64,000 nucleotides of DNA from Marmoricola endophyticus (GCF_014644415.1 NZ_BMKQ01000001.1:1726861-1790860), one strand, 5' to 3'. Positions 51,906 to 61,261 are shown, counted from the stretch's first letter. A program made the numbers and translations. Notes: generated from the letters alone by a model not told the origin.

Positions 51906-51938
51906 CGCATGTCAACCGCATCTGTTCGCATGACGAAC
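51903..51938 (+). promoter_or_regulatory. Putative IclR operator repeats
   Basis: GTTCGCATG occurs twice (51903-51911 and 51924-51932), 21 bases apart, two helical turns. The second copy is part of the palindrome GTTCG-CATGA-CGAAC (51924-51938). The repeats cover the -10 box and the transcription start, the position of a repressor site. Confidence 0.55.
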
Positions 51939-51952
51939 GCCGAAGGGGCACC

Positions 51953-53497
51953 ATGACCGACCGAGCCAGTTTCAGCCGCCGCCAGCTCTTCCAGCTCGGA
52001 GGTCTGACCGCGTCAGCCATCGGAGCCAGCCAGCTGCTCGCCGCCTGTGGAGGCAGCGACGGAGGCAGCGGCTCCGCGGGCGGCGTGCTCATCCACGGCG
52101 CCACCGGCGGCAGCACCAAGGACACCCTCGACCCGCACAGCCCGGTCACGGCGCCGGACATCGCCCGCTGCTGCAACCTCTACGAGCCGCTGCTGTTCTG
52201 GGACGAGAACTACCAGATCGCCCCCGCTCTCGCGGAGTCGATCGAGCCGTCCGCGGACGCCAAGACCTGGACGGTCAAGCTGCGCCAGGGCGTGACCTTC
52301 CACAACGGCAAGTCCGTGACCCCCGAGGACGTGCTGTTCAGCATCAAGCGGGTGGCCGACCCCAAGGCCCCGACCTCCGCCGGCGTCGCGCTCGCGCCGA
52401 TCATCGACTTCGACGGCACCAAGAAGGTCGACGCCTCCACGCTCACCATCGCGCTGAAGACGCCGTACGCGGTGCTGGACTACCTGCTCGCCGAGTACAC
52501 GTTCGGCATCATCCCCACCGACTTCGACATCAAGAAGCCGGTCGGCACCGGGCCGTTCTCCTACCAGTCCTTCACGCCCGGGAAGTCCAGCACCTTCGCG
52601 AAGTACGCCGACTACTGGGGCGACGTCGCCAAGATCGACCAGCTGCAGATCCAGGACTTCTCCGACGCCAACGCCCAGATCAACGCTCTCCAGGCCGGCC
52701 AGGTGCAGACCGTCGACAACCTGCCGTACAACCTGATCGACTCGGTCAAGGGTCAGGGCGGGCAGGTCCTCGAGACCCAGAGCGGCGCCTGGGTGCCGTT
52801 CACCATGCGGGTCGACCAGAAGCCGTTCTCCGACAACCGGGTCCGCCAGGCGATGCGCCTGATCGTGGACCGCCAGCAGATGATCGACCAGGCGCTGTCC
52901 GGCAAGGGCACGCTCGGCAACGACCTCTACGCCCCCTTCGACGACGCCTACGCCAAGGAGCTGCCGCAGCGCGAGCAGGACGTCGAGCAGGCCCGTTCGC
53001 TGCTGAAGTCCGCCGGCGCCGAGGGCCTGCAGGTGCAGCTGTTCACCGGTGACGACATCGGCTCGGTCGCCCCCTCGGCCGCGGCGCTGTTCAAGCAGCA
53101 GGCCAAGCAGGCCGGGGTCGACGTCCGGGTGGTCAAGAAGAACCCGTTCTACGGCGACGACTACCTCAAGTACACCTTCGCGCAGGACTTCTGGAACACC
53201 CGCAACTACATCCCGCAGGCCGCGGTGTGCGCGCTGAAGAGCGGGACCTACAACGAGACCCACTTCGACAACGCGAAGTTCGCGGGCCTGATCTCCTCGG
53301 CCCAGGCGCAGACCGACGACGCCAAGCGCAACTCGCTGCTGCAGGACGCGCAGAAGATCGAGTACGACGAGGGCGGCTACATCATCTGGGGCTTCCGCCG
53401 CCAGGTCGACGCGGTCGCCGCCAACGTCAAGGGCGTCAGCACCAGCAAGTACCTCCCGCTGGGGTCCTACCGGTTCAACAAGGCGACGGTTTCTTGA
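51953..53497 (+). CDS. Peptide/opine-type ABC transporter substrate-binding lipoprotein (family 5)
   Basis: A 514-residue extracellular solute-binding protein. The N-terminus has a twin-arginine motif (SRRQLF) and a lipobox ending in LLAACGG, so it is probably exported folded by Tat and lipidated. The mature protein shows family 5 features: LDPHSPVTAPDIARC, EPLLFWDENYQIAPALAES, VTFHNGKSVTPEDVLFSIKR, and FSDNRVRQAMRLIVDRQQ. Family 5 binds peptides, nickel, opines or other solutes. In this operon the solute is more likely carnitine, an acyl-carnitine or a related derivative. ATG at 51953 after GAAGGGG. Confidence 0.88.
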   Translation: MTDRASFSRRQLFQLGGLTASAIGASQLLAACGGSDGGSGSAGGVLIHGATGGSTKDTLDPHSPVTAPDIARCCNLYEPLLFWDENYQIAPALAESIEPSADAKTWTVKLRQGVTFHNGKSVTPEDVLFSIKRVADPKAPTSAGVALAPIIDFDGTKKVDASTLTIALKTPYAVLDYLLAEYTFGIIPTDFDIKKPVGTGPFSYQSFTPGKSSTFAKYADYWGDVAKIDQLQIQDFSDANAQINALQAGQVQTVDNLPYNLIDSVKGQGGQVLETQSGAWVPFTMRVDQKPFSDNRVRQAMRLIVDRQQMIDQALSGKGTLGNDLYAPFDDAYAKELPQREQDVEQARSLLKSAGAEGLQVQLFTGDDIGSVAPSAAALFKQQAKQAGVDVRVVKKNPFYGDDYLKYTFAQDFWNTRNYIPQAAVCALKSGTYNETHFDNAKFAGLISSAQAQTDDAKRNSLLQDAQKIEYDEGGYIIWGFRRQVDAVAANVKGVSTSKYLPLGSYRFNKATVS

Positions 53498-54561
53498 CCT
53501 CGGCCCAGGGGCTCGGGGGCGCCGAGCAGATCGAGCTCCCCGAGCGCGCCGACGCGCCCGGGGCGGTCGCTCCCCCGCGCGGGCGCTTCGGCGCCCTCGC
53601 CTGGGCGCTGTGGCTGGCCCGCCGGCTCGGCCTGGCCGTCCTCACCCTGTGGCTGGTCTCGATCCTCGTCTTCGTGGCGACCGCCGCGCTGGGCGACCCG
53701 GTCCGGGCGATCCTCGGTCGGGACTACGCCGCCAACCAGGCCCGGGTGGACCAGCTGAACGGCCTGCTCAACGCCGACCAGCCCCTGGTGCAGCGGTACC
53801 TCAACTGGCTCGGCGGGCTGCTCACCGGTGACCTCGGCACGTCGCTGACCGGGCTGCGACCGGTCAGCGAGCTGATCGGCAGCAGCGTGGTCAACACCCT
53901 CGGCCTGGTGCTGGTCTCCGCGGTGGTGATGATCCCGGTCTCCTTCGGCGTGGCGATGCTCTCCGCCAACTACCGCCGCCGGCGGCCCGACACGGTGATC
54001 CAGACGATCCTCCTCGGCCTGGCCGGCCTCCCGGAGTTCGTCGTCGGCATCCTGCTCGTCGCCCTGCTGTCGACCAGCGTGTTCCACCTGCTCCCCGCGG
54101 TGACGATCTCCTCCCCCACCGGCCACCCGTGGGACCAGCCCCGGGCGATGGTGCTCCCGGTGCTGACGCTGGTGCTGGCGGTCTCGCCGTACGTCGCGCG
54201 CATCGTGCGCGCCACCCTGCTCGAGGTCCTCGACTCCGACTACGTCGAGCTCGCCCGTCTCAAGGGGATCCCCGAGGGCGTGGTGATGCGCAAGCACGCG
54301 CTCCTCAACGCGATCGTCCCGGGCATCCAGGTGATCGCACTGCAGCTGGCGTACCTCGCCGGAGGGATCGTGGTCGTGGAGTCGGTGTTCAACTACCCGG
54401 GGATCGGCAAGCAGCTGGTCGACGCCGTCAACGCCCACGACGTGCCGCTCGTGCAGGCGCTGAGCATGATCATCGCCGCGGTGTACGTCGTGGTGAACCT
54501 CGTGGCCGACCTGCTCTCGATCCTGTTCACCCCCCGCGCGAGGACGGCGATCTCCTCGTGA
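53494..54561 (+). CDS. ABC transporter permease (DppB type)
   Basis: A 355-residue permease with a polar N-terminal extension of about 45 residues and six membrane segments. The DppB features are ARRLGLAVLTLWLVSILVFVA, GDPVRAILGRDY, YLNWLGGLLTGDLGTSL, and the cytoplasmic EAA-type loop YVELARLKGIPEGVVMRKHALLNAIVP. A TTG start at 53494 gives a TTGA overlap with the binding-protein stop; an internal start would remove the extension. It works with the next permease. Confidence 0.87.
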   Translation: MTSAQGLGGAEQIELPERADAPGAVAPPRGRFGALAWALWLARRLGLAVLTLWLVSILVFVATAALGDPVRAILGRDYAANQARVDQLNGLLNADQPLVQRYLNWLGGLLTGDLGTSLTGLRPVSELIGSSVVNTLGLVLVSAVVMIPVSFGVAMLSANYRRRRPDTVIQTILLGLAGLPEFVVGILLVALLSTSVFHLLPAVTISSPTGHPWDQPRAMVLPVLTLVLAVSPYVARIVRATLLEVLDSDYVELARLKGIPEGVVMRKHALLNAIVPGIQVIALQLAYLAGGIVVVESVFNYPGIGKQLVDAVNAHDVPLVQALSMIIAAVYVVVNLVADLLSILFTPRARTAISS

Positions 54562-55400
54562 GCGCCACCGAGCAGTCCGCCACCACCTCGGCCTGGTCGC
54601 GGTTCGTGCACCAGCGCCGCCTGGTCGTCGGCGCCACGATCACCGTGCTCGTGATCCTGCTGGCCCTCGTCGGCCCGCTCCTCGCCCCCCACGGGGAGAA
54701 CGAGGTGACCGGCCCGCCGTTCAGCGGCACCGGCGTCTTCGGCACCGACTACCTCGGCCAGGACATCTTGTCCCGGCTCCTCTACGGCGGCGGGATCATC
54801 CTGCTCATCGCGGTGCTGGGCACCGTGCTGGGCATGGTGCTCGGCGTCCTGATCGGGGTCGTCGCGGCGTACGCCGGCGGCTGGTGGGACGAGGTGATCA
54901 TGCGGCTCAACGACGTCACGCTGGCCTTCCCGCAGATCCTGCTCGCCCTGGTCATCCTCACCGCCGTCGACCAGCCGAAGACCTGGATGATCGTGGTCCT
55001 CATCGGGGTCTCGCACGCCCCCCGGGTCGCCCGGGTGGCCCGGGGCGTCGCGCTCGGCCTGGTCTCGCGCGACTTCGTGCACGCCGCCGAGGCGCTCGGC
55101 GAGCGGCGCAGCCGGGTGATCCTCGCCGAGGTGCTGCCCAACATGAACGCACCGCTGCTCGCCGAGGCCGGGCTGCGGCTGACGTACTCGATCGGGCTGG
55201 TCGCCGCCCTCGGCTTCCTCGGGTTCTCCACCGACCCCGACAAGGCCAACTGGGGCCAGATGATCAACGAGAACCGGCTGGCGATCTCCACCCAGCCCTG
55301 GGCGGTCCTCGCGCCGGTCCTGATCATCGCGATCTTCACGATCGGCACGAACCTGATGGCCGACGGGATCGCCCAGCTCTCCGACCGCGGACGGGACTGA
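54558..55400 (+). CDS. ABC transporter permease (DppC type)
   Basis: A 280-residue permease. Typical DppC elements are the N-terminal helix, GTDYLGQDILSRLLYGG, and the cytoplasmic loop DFVHAAEALGERRSRVILAEVLPN (EAA motif) followed by FLGFSTDPDKANWGQMI. A GTG start overlaps the upstream permease stop (GTGA). It forms the heterodimeric channel of the transporter. Confidence 0.87.
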   Translation: MSATEQSATTSAWSRFVHQRRLVVGATITVLVILLALVGPLLAPHGENEVTGPPFSGTGVFGTDYLGQDILSRLLYGGGIILLIAVLGTVLGMVLGVLIGVVAAYAGGWWDEVIMRLNDVTLAFPQILLALVILTAVDQPKTWMIVVLIGVSHAPRVARVARGVALGLVSRDFVHAAEALGERRSRVILAEVLPNMNAPLLAEAGLRLTYSIGLVAALGFLGFSTDPDKANWGQMINENRLAISTQPWAVLAPVLIIAIFTIGTNLMADGIAQLSDRGRD

Positions 55401-55401
55401 C

Positions 55402-57207
55402 ATGACGACCCTGGACACGACACCGCCCCCCGAGGCCGCCGGCGGCGGGATCACCGTCGCCGACCTGCGGATCGGGCTCACCGCGCGACCGGACGTCGAC
55501 GTCGTCGACGACATCGACCTGGTGCTGCGGCCGGGCGAGGTGGTCGGCCTGGTCGGTGAGTCCGGCTCGGGCAAGACCACGGTGGGGACCTCGCTGCTCG
55601 GCTACACCCGGGCCGGAGCGATGATCGAGCGCGGCAAGGTGCTGTTCGAGGACAGCGACGTGCTGGCTCTCCCCTGGCAGCAGGTACGCCGGCTGCGCGG
55701 CGAGGAGATCGCGTACGTCCCGCAGGACCCGGCGTCCGCGCTCAACCCGAGCATCCGGATCGGCAGGCAGATCGTCGAGCTGATGGAGCTGCGCGGCCTC
55801 GGCACCGCCGAGAGCCGGCTGCAGGGGGCTCGCGACGGTCTGGCCGAGGTGGGTCTCCCGAACGACGACGAGTTCCTGCGGCGCTACGCCCACCAGCTCT
55901 CCGGCGGACAGGTGCAGCGCGTCGCCCTGGCGATGGCGTTCCTGCCCAAGCCGAAGGTGCTGGTCCTCGACGAGCCGACCACCGGACTGGACGTCACGAC
56001 CCAGGGCATGGTGCTGCAGACGATGGGCGAGCTGTGCCGCAGCCACGGGGTCGCGGCGCTCTACGTCACCCACGACCTCGCGGTCGTGGCCAACATCGCC
56101 GACCGCGTCGCGGTGATGTACGCCGGCCAGGTCGCGGAGATCGGTGACCGGGACACCATCTTCGCCCACCCCTCGCACCCGTACACCCGGGCTCTGCTGG
56201 ACTCGATCCCGCACCTGCGGCAGGCACGGGCGCTGAGCGGCATCCCCGGTCGTACCCCCGCGCCGGGCTCCCGCCCGGGCGGCTGCCGCTTCCACGACCG
56301 GTGCGCGTTCGCCGTCGAGGCCTGCGCCGAGCAGGAGCCCGAGCTCAGGGAGCGCGGCCCTGGCCACGAGGTGCGCTGCCTGCGGGCCGGCGAGATCGGT
56401 GACTGGGACATCTCGCTGGGCACCGTCCCGGACGCCGACCCCCAGCGCGCCCGCGAGGTGATCCTCGACATCGCCGACCTCGGCGTCTCGTACGGCCGCA
56501 CGCAGGTCGTCTTCGACGTCGGCTTCGACGTGGCGAGGGCCGAGGTGGTCGCGCTGGTCGGCGAGTCCGGCTCGGGCAAGACGACCATCTCGCGCTGCGT
56601 CGGCGGCCTGCACAAGGAGTGGACCGGCACCATCGGCTTCGAGGGCCGGCCGCTGGGCCACGGCTCGCGCAAGCGCAGCGCCGCCGACCGCAAGCGGATC
56701 CAGTACATCTTCCAGAACCCGTACCTCTCGCTGAACCCGCGCCTCACGGTCGAGCAGATCGTCAAGCGGCCGATGGAGCTGTTCGGCATCGCCTCGGGCA
56801 CCGAGGCCACGGACCGGGTCGCCGAGCTGCTCGAGCAGGTCGCGCTCGGGCCCGCCGTGATGCGCTACCAGACCAACCGGCTCTCCGGCGGCGAGAGGCA
56901 GCGCGTCGCCATCGCCCGTGCGCTGGCCGCCGAGCCCGACCTGCTGGTCTGCGACGAGATCACCTCGGCGCTCGACGTGTCGGTGCAGGGCTCGATCGTC
57001 GCGCTGCTCGACGAGCTGCGGCGCACGCGGGGAATCAGCATGCTGTTCGTGACCCACAACCTCGCCCTGGTCCGCTCGATCGCGGCGCGCGTGCAGATCC
57101 TCAGCGCCGGCCGCGTCGTGGAGTCCGGCCCGGTCGCCGACGTGATGGACAACCCGCGCGAGGACTACACCCAGCGGCTGCTGGCCAACAGCCCGCGCAT
57201 TGACTGA
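55402..57207 (+). CDS. Fused double ABC ATPase (DppD-DppF type)
   Basis: A 601-residue protein with two complete ATPase domains in one chain, where the peptide family usually has two genes. Domain 1 has GESGSGKTT, LSGGQVQR and VLVLDEPTTGLD, then the oligopeptide-transporter C-terminal segment (PGSRPGGCRFHDRCAFA). Domain 2 (about residue 355 onward) has GESGSGKTT, LSGGERQR and LLVCDEITSALD. All Walker and signature residues are intact in both. It powers the two permeases upstream. Start one base after the permease stop. Confidence 0.9.
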   Translation: MTTLDTTPPPEAAGGGITVADLRIGLTARPDVDVVDDIDLVLRPGEVVGLVGESGSGKTTVGTSLLGYTRAGAMIERGKVLFEDSDVLALPWQQVRRLRGEEIAYVPQDPASALNPSIRIGRQIVELMELRGLGTAESRLQGARDGLAEVGLPNDDEFLRRYAHQLSGGQVQRVALAMAFLPKPKVLVLDEPTTGLDVTTQGMVLQTMGELCRSHGVAALYVTHDLAVVANIADRVAVMYAGQVAEIGDRDTIFAHPSHPYTRALLDSIPHLRQARALSGIPGRTPAPGSRPGGCRFHDRCAFAVEACAEQEPELRERGPGHEVRCLRAGEIGDWDISLGTVPDADPQRAREVILDIADLGVSYGRTQVVFDVGFDVARAEVVALVGESGSGKTTISRCVGGLHKEWTGTIGFEGRPLGHGSRKRSAADRKRIQYIFQNPYLSLNPRLTVEQIVKRPMELFGIASGTEATDRVAELLEQVALGPAVMRYQTNRLSGGERQRVAIARALAAEPDLLVCDEITSALDVSVQGSIVALLDELRRTRGISMLFVTHNLALVRSIAARVQILSAGRVVESGPVADVMDNPREDYTQRLLANSPRID

Positions 57208-58345
57208 GCCGTCCGGTCCGGAGTCCCGCCTCGCGGGGTTGCAGATGGTCAACCCGCACCTCGCCGAGGGGTCGGGCTCGCTGGGGCGGACGTACGTCGA
57301 CGTGCCCGGGTCGGGCGAGCCGCTGCCGAGCGACCCCGGTCCGCTCGGCGTCGCGATCGACGGCGCCGGGCGGCGGCACGACCTGGCCGGCTGGCTCGCC
57401 GCGACGTACGCGACGTCCCTGGTGGTCGTTCGCGGCGGCACCGTCGTGCACGAGTGGTACGCCGACGGCCTCGGCCCCGGCGACCTGTTCCTCGGCGCGT
57501 CGATGACCAAGTCGGCGCTGGCGCACCTGGTCGGCGACGCGGTGGCCGCCGGTGACCTCTCGCTCGATGACCCGGTCGTCGACCTGGTCCCGGAGCTGGC
57601 CGGCTCCGGCTGGGCGACCTGCACGGTGGCGGACGTCGCCTCGATGACCAGCGGCGTCGACTGGGTGGAGGACCACCGCGACCCCGACGGCCCGGCGAGC
57701 CGGCTGGTGGGGGCGTTCGCGGGGTCCGGTGGCTCGTCGCGCGCACTGCTCACCCGCGTCGGGCCCGCGGAGCCGCCCGGCACCCGCTTCGAGTACTGCA
57801 CCGCCGACTCCCAGGTGCTCGACTGGGTACGGGAGCGGGCCACGGGGCGGACGTACGTCGAGGCGACCGCCGCGATGTGGCGGACCCTGGGCTGCGAGCA
57901 CGGCGCGGTGGTCGGCACCGACGACGAGGGCGTGGCCATGGCCGGCGGCGCGCTGGCGGCCACCGCCCGGGACTGGGCCAGGGTGGGACTGCACCAGCTC
58001 GCCGGCGGGGAGTGGGTCGAGCTGAGCAGCCGCCCTGCGTACCCCTGGCTCCGCCCGGGACGGCTGCCGTCCTCGATCAGTGCGCTGCTCGGCTTCGGCA
58101 TGCACTGGTGGCCGCTGGACGACGCGGGCCGCCAGGTGACCGCGGACGGCAGCAGGGGCCAGTTCTGCTTCGTCGACCGCGACCGGGAGGTCGTGGTCGT
58201 CAAGACCTCGCAGTGGCCGTACGCCGACCCGTGGGCGGACCGCCAGTACCGCGACCTCAGCATCCTCGGGCTCGCCGCGATCGCGGACGCCGACACCGGC
58301 ACGACCACCAGCAGCACCACCATCGACAGGGAGGAGCCATCGTGA
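57200..58345 (+). CDS. Serine hydrolase of the beta-lactamase class C / 6-aminohexanoate-dimer hydrolase fold
   Basis: A 381-residue hydrolase without a signal peptide, so probably cytoplasmic. The catalytic S-x-x-K is in [11 protein letters not shown] (about residue 98), the Tyr of the Y-x-N-like motif in EYCTADSQ (about residue 200), and the third element near the C-terminus is not clear. The layout resembles NylB-type hydrolases, which cleave amides or esters. In this operon its likely job is removing an acyl or other group from the imported carnitine compound before oxidation. The TTG start at 57200 overlaps the ATPase gene by eight bases. Confidence 0.78.
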   Translation: MTEPSGPESRLAGLQMVNPHLAEGSGSLGRTYVDVPGSGEPLPSDPGPLGVAIDGAGRRHDLAGWLAATYATSLVVVRGGTVVHEWYADGLGPGDLFLGASMTKSALAHLVGDAVAAGDLSLDDPVVDLVPELAGSGWATCTVADVASMTSGVDWVEDHRDPDGPASRLVGAFAGSGGSSRALLTRVGPAEPPGTRFEYCTADSQVLDWVRERATGRTYVEATAAMWRTLGCEHGAVVGTDDEGVAMAGGALAATARDWARVGLHQLAGGEWVELSSRPAYPWLRPGRLPSSISALLGFGMHWWPLDDAGRQVTADGSRGQFCFVDRDREVVVVKTSQWPYADPWADRQYRDLSILGLAAIADADTGTTTSSTTIDREEPS

Positions 58346-59241
58346 AGAGGACGATCAACCGGAAGGTGATGATCACCTGCGCGCTGACCGGGGCGGGCGA
58401 CACCGCCGGCCGGTCCGAGCACGTGCCGGTGACGCCGGAGGAGATCGCCGAGTCCGGCATCGCCGCCGCGCGCGCCGGTGCCACGATCATCCACATCCAC
58501 GTGCGCGACCCGCAGACCAGGCAGGGCTCGCGCGAGGTCGCGCTCTACCGCGAGGTCGTCGAGCGGGTCCGCGCGAGCGGCGTGGACGTCATCGTCAACA
58601 CCACCGCCGGGATGGGTGGCGACCTGGTGCTCGACCCGGCCGAGCCGACCCGCTTCGTCGAGGGCACCGACCTGGTGCGTGGCTCGGAGCGCCTGGCGCA
58701 CGTGGAGGAGCTGCTGCCGGAGATCTGCACCCTGGACTGCGGCAGCCTCAACTTCGGCGAGGGCAGCCTGGTCTACGTCTCCACGCCCGACATGCTCCGG
58801 GAGGGCGCGAAGAAGATCCAGGAGCTCGGCGTCCGGGTCGAGATGGAGATCTTCGACACCGGGCACCTGTGGTTCGCCCGGCAGCTGGTCGAGGAGGGGC
58901 TGATCGACGCGCCACCGATGTTCCAGCTGTGCATGGACATCCCGTACGGCGCACCGGCCGATCCCGCGCTGCTCTCCACGATGGTCGACCAGCTGCCCGA
59001 GGGGTCGGTGTGGGCGTCGTTCGCGCTGGGCCGCATGCAGATGCCGTGGGTGGCGCAGTCGGTGCTGCTCGGTGGGCACGTCCGGGTCGGGCTGGAGGAC
59101 AACCTCTACCTCTCCCGCGGGGTCAAGGCGACCAACGCCCAGCTGGTCGAGCGGGCGCGCACGATCGTCGAGGCGATGGGCTCGCAGGTGGCCACGCCCG
59201 AGGAGGGACGCGAGATCCTGGGCCTGGAGTCCCGCGCATGA
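58342..59241 (+). CDS. Beta-keto acid cleavage enzyme (BKACE), 3-dehydrocarnitine cleavage
   Basis: A 299-residue TIM-barrel enzyme of the BKACE family. The zinc ligands are in IIHIHVRD (His-x-His) near residue 48, with NTTAGMG and [20 protein letters not shown] as further active-site strands and LNFG following. BKACEs react a beta-keto acid with acetyl-CoA. In carnitine degradation the enzyme (CdhC) converts 3-dehydrocarnitine plus acetyl-CoA to acetoacetate and betainyl-CoA. Substrate is inferred from the next two genes, not from the sequence alone. A GTGA overlap links it to the hydrolase gene. Confidence 0.83.
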   Translation: MKRTINRKVMITCALTGAGDTAGRSEHVPVTPEEIAESGIAAARAGATIIHIHVRDPQTRQGSREVALYREVVERVRASGVDVIVNTTAGMGGDLVLDPAEPTRFVEGTDLVRGSERLAHVEELLPEICTLDCGSLNFGEGSLVYVSTPDMLREGAKKIQELGVRVEMEIFDTGHLWFARQLVEEGLIDAPPMFQLCMDIPYGAPADPALLSTMVDQLPEGSVWASFALGRMQMPWVAQSVLLGGHVRVGLEDNLYLSRGVKATNAQLVERARTIVEAMGSQVATPEEGREILGLESRA

Positions 59242-60176
59242 GGCCCTCGCCGGAGGACGCCCGTACGGTCACCTGCGTCGGCGCCGGCGTCATCGGCGGC
59301 GGCTGGGCGGCGTACTTCCTCGCCCACGGGTACGACGTCGTCGCCTGGGATCCCGCACCGGACGCCGAGGCACGGTTGCGCCACCTGGTCGACGCGGCCT
59401 GGCCGGCACTCACCGAGCTGGGCCTGGCGGAGGACGCCTCGCGCGACCGGCTGCGCTACGAGCCGGAGCTCGCCGCCGCCGTCGCCGGCGCCGACTTCGT
59501 CCAGGAGAGCGCGCCGGAGGACCTCGACCTCAAGGTCCGGCTGCTCGCCGACCTCGACGAGGCGATCCCCGAGGACGTGGTGATCGCCTCCTCGACCTCG
59601 GGCTACCCGATGAGCGACATGCAGGTCTCGTGCGAGCGACCCGGCCGCACCGTGGTCGGGCACCCGTTCAACCCGCCGTACCTGATCCCGCTGGTCGAGG
59701 TGGTCGGCGGCAAGGCGACCACGGCCGACACCGTGGCCTGGGCGAGCGAGTTCTACCGCCTCGCCGGGAAGTCGGTGATCACGATGGAGGCCGAGGTGCC
59801 GGGCTTCATCGCCAACCGCCTGCAGGAGGCGCTGTGGCGCGAGGCGCTGCACATGGTCGCGGCGGGCGAGGCGACGGTCGAGCAGATCGACCAGTCCATC
59901 GTCGACGGCCCCGGCCTGCGCTGGCCGGTGATGGGGCCGATGCTCACCTTCCACCTGGCCGGCGGCCAGGGTGGGATGGCGCACATGCTGGACCACTTCG
60001 GTCCCTCGTTGCTCGCCCCGTGGACCCGCCTCGTGGCGGCCGAGCTCACGCCCGCGCTGCGTGACGCGGTGGTCGAGGGCTGCGACCGCGAGGCCGACGG
60101 ACGCAGCGTCGACGACCTCGTGGCCGAGCGGGACGCCGGGGTGATCGCGGTGCTGCGGGCCCTGGGCCGGGTCTGA
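59238..60176 (+). CDS. L-carnitine 3-dehydrogenase (3-hydroxyacyl-CoA dehydrogenase fold)
   Basis: A 312-residue NAD-dependent dehydrogenase. It has [20 protein letters not shown] near residue 15, [12 protein letters not shown] and [12 protein letters not shown], and the catalytic-His segment [19 protein letters not shown]. This is the phrasing of L-carnitine dehydrogenases rather than fatty-acid enzymes, which have a different segment around the His. It oxidises carnitine to 3-dehydrocarnitine. The gene overlaps the BKACE gene by four bases (ATGA) and is followed by a thioesterase, matching cdhC-A-B operons of pseudomonads. Confidence 0.88.
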   Translation: MRPSPEDARTVTCVGAGVIGGGWAAYFLAHGYDVVAWDPAPDAEARLRHLVDAAWPALTELGLAEDASRDRLRYEPELAAAVAGADFVQESAPEDLDLKVRLLADLDEAIPEDVVIASSTSGYPMSDMQVSCERPGRTVVGHPFNPPYLIPLVEVVGGKATTADTVAWASEFYRLAGKSVITMEAEVPGFIANRLQEALWREALHMVAAGEATVEQIDQSIVDGPGLRWPVMGPMLTFHLAGGQGGMAHMLDHFGPSLLAPWTRLVAAELTPALRDAVVEGCDREADGRSVDDLVAERDAGVIAVLRALGRV

Positions 60177-60179
60177 GCC

Positions 60180-60638
60180 GTGAGCGCCGACGACCCGCTC
60201 TGCACGTGGCGGGAGGACGTACGTCCCGAGTGGATCGACTACAACGGCCACCTCTCCGAGGCGTACTACGTCCTCGTGCTGGGCCACGCGACCGACGCGG
60301 CGATGGAGGTGCTCGGCCTCGGGACGGACTACCGCGAGCGGTCCGGCGCCTCGTTGTTCACCCTCGAGGCGCACGTGCGATACCTCGACCAGATCGGTCC
60401 GGGAGAGCAGCTCGAGGCGCGGACCACGGTCATCGGTCACACGTCCAAGCTGCTCCGGCTGTGGCACGAGCTGTGGGCCGACGGCAGGCTGCGTGCCACC
60501 GAGGAGGTGCTGGGTCTGCACGTGCAGACCACCGGCGACGACGCACGCAGCGCACCGTTCCCGGAGGACGTCGCCGCCCGGATCGCGGCGGCGCTCACCG
60601 ACGCCGACCCGGACGCGGGTCGCGCGATCACCCTGTGA
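60180..60638 (+). CDS. Thioesterase (betainyl-CoA type, hot-dog fold)
   Basis: A 152-residue 4-hydroxybenzoyl-CoA-thioesterase-like protein. The signature WIDYNGHLSEAYYVLVLGHATD, with the catalytic Asp, lies near residue 18, and SGASLFTLEAHVRYLDQIGPGE follows as the second part of the active site. In the carnitine pathway betainyl-CoA thioesterase (CdhB) releases glycine betaine. Position right after the dehydrogenase gene (three-base gap) supports that role. GTG start; last gene of the operon. Confidence 0.85.
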   Translation: MSADDPLCTWREDVRPEWIDYNGHLSEAYYVLVLGHATDAAMEVLGLGTDYRERSGASLFTLEAHVRYLDQIGPGEQLEARTTVIGHTSKLLRLWHELWADGRLRATEEVLGLHVQTTGDDARSAPFPEDVAARIAAALTDADPDAGRAITL

Positions 60639-60646
60639 GGCTGTGC

Positions 60647-61084
60647 TCAGAAGCCGCCCGCGGCGATGTTCTGCAGGCGCACCTGGCCCTGCGCGACGCG
60701 CTTGCCGTCGGCCTCGGTGACGGTCTCGATCCGCCACAGCTGCTGCAGCCGGCCCTGGTGGACCGGCACCGCGGTCGAGGTCAGCGTGCCCTCGCGGACC
60801 GCGCGGAGGAAGTCGGTGGAGTTGTTGACCCCGACGACCTGGCCGCGGTCGCCGTACCAGGTGGCTGCGCCGACGGACGCCAGCGTCTCGAAGACGCTGC
60901 AGTGCACCCCGCCGTGGACGATCCCGTACGGCTGGTGCAGCTTCGGCAGCGCCTCCCAGGTCGCGACCACCCGGTCGCCCGTCACCTCCGTGAAGACCAG
61001 TCCGAGGTGCCGGACGAACTCTCCGGAGATGTCGCCGGCGATGTCCCCGGTCACCGTGCCGTTCTCACCCGTGCCGTCAGTCAT
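60647..61084 (-). CDS. PaaI-family hot-dog thioesterase
   Basis: A 145-residue thioesterase. The PaaI signature is HGGVHCSVFETLASVGA, with the His-Gly-Gly active-site turn near residue 58, and NNSTDFLRAVREGTL as the second conserved strand. It would hydrolyse an acyl-CoA, with substrate unknown. It is convergent with the carnitine operon, ending eight bases from it, and is probably independent of that pathway. Confidence 0.85.
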   Translation of the reverse strand: MTDGTGENGTVTGDIAGDISGEFVRHLGLVFTEVTGDRVVATWEALPKLHQPYGIVHGGVHCSVFETLASVGAATWYGDRGQVVGVNNSTDFLRAVREGTLTSTAVPVHQGRLQQLWRIETVTEADGKRVAQGQVRLQNIAAGGF

Positions 61085-61163
61085 GGCAGCCAGTATCGCG
61101 GGGCCGCGCGTTTCGTGGACACCGGCCCGATCGGCTAGAGTCTCGCCCGGTCCCGCACCATGC

Positions 61164-61237
61164 GGCCAGGTAGCTCAGCTGGTACGAGCGTCCGCCTGAA
61201 AAGCGGAAGGTCGGCGGTTCGATCCCGCCCCTGGCCA
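61164..61237 (+). tRNA. tRNA-Phe (GAA)
   Basis: A 74-base cloverleaf. The acceptor GGCCAGG pairs with CCTGGCC, the anticodon loop is CTGAAAA with anticodon GAA, the T-arm is GGCGGTTCGATCCCGCC, and the discriminator is A. CCA is not encoded; a run of C follows. Confidence 0.95.
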
Positions 61238-61261
61238 CCCCCCCCCCCGTGTCGATCAGAC

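Noticed and set aside
55336-59079. A 1247-residue minus-strand frame opposite the carnitine operon
   Set aside because: It is made of Arg/Gly/Asp/His-rich shadow sequence with no motifs, and the plus-strand genes are clearly real and overlap tightly.
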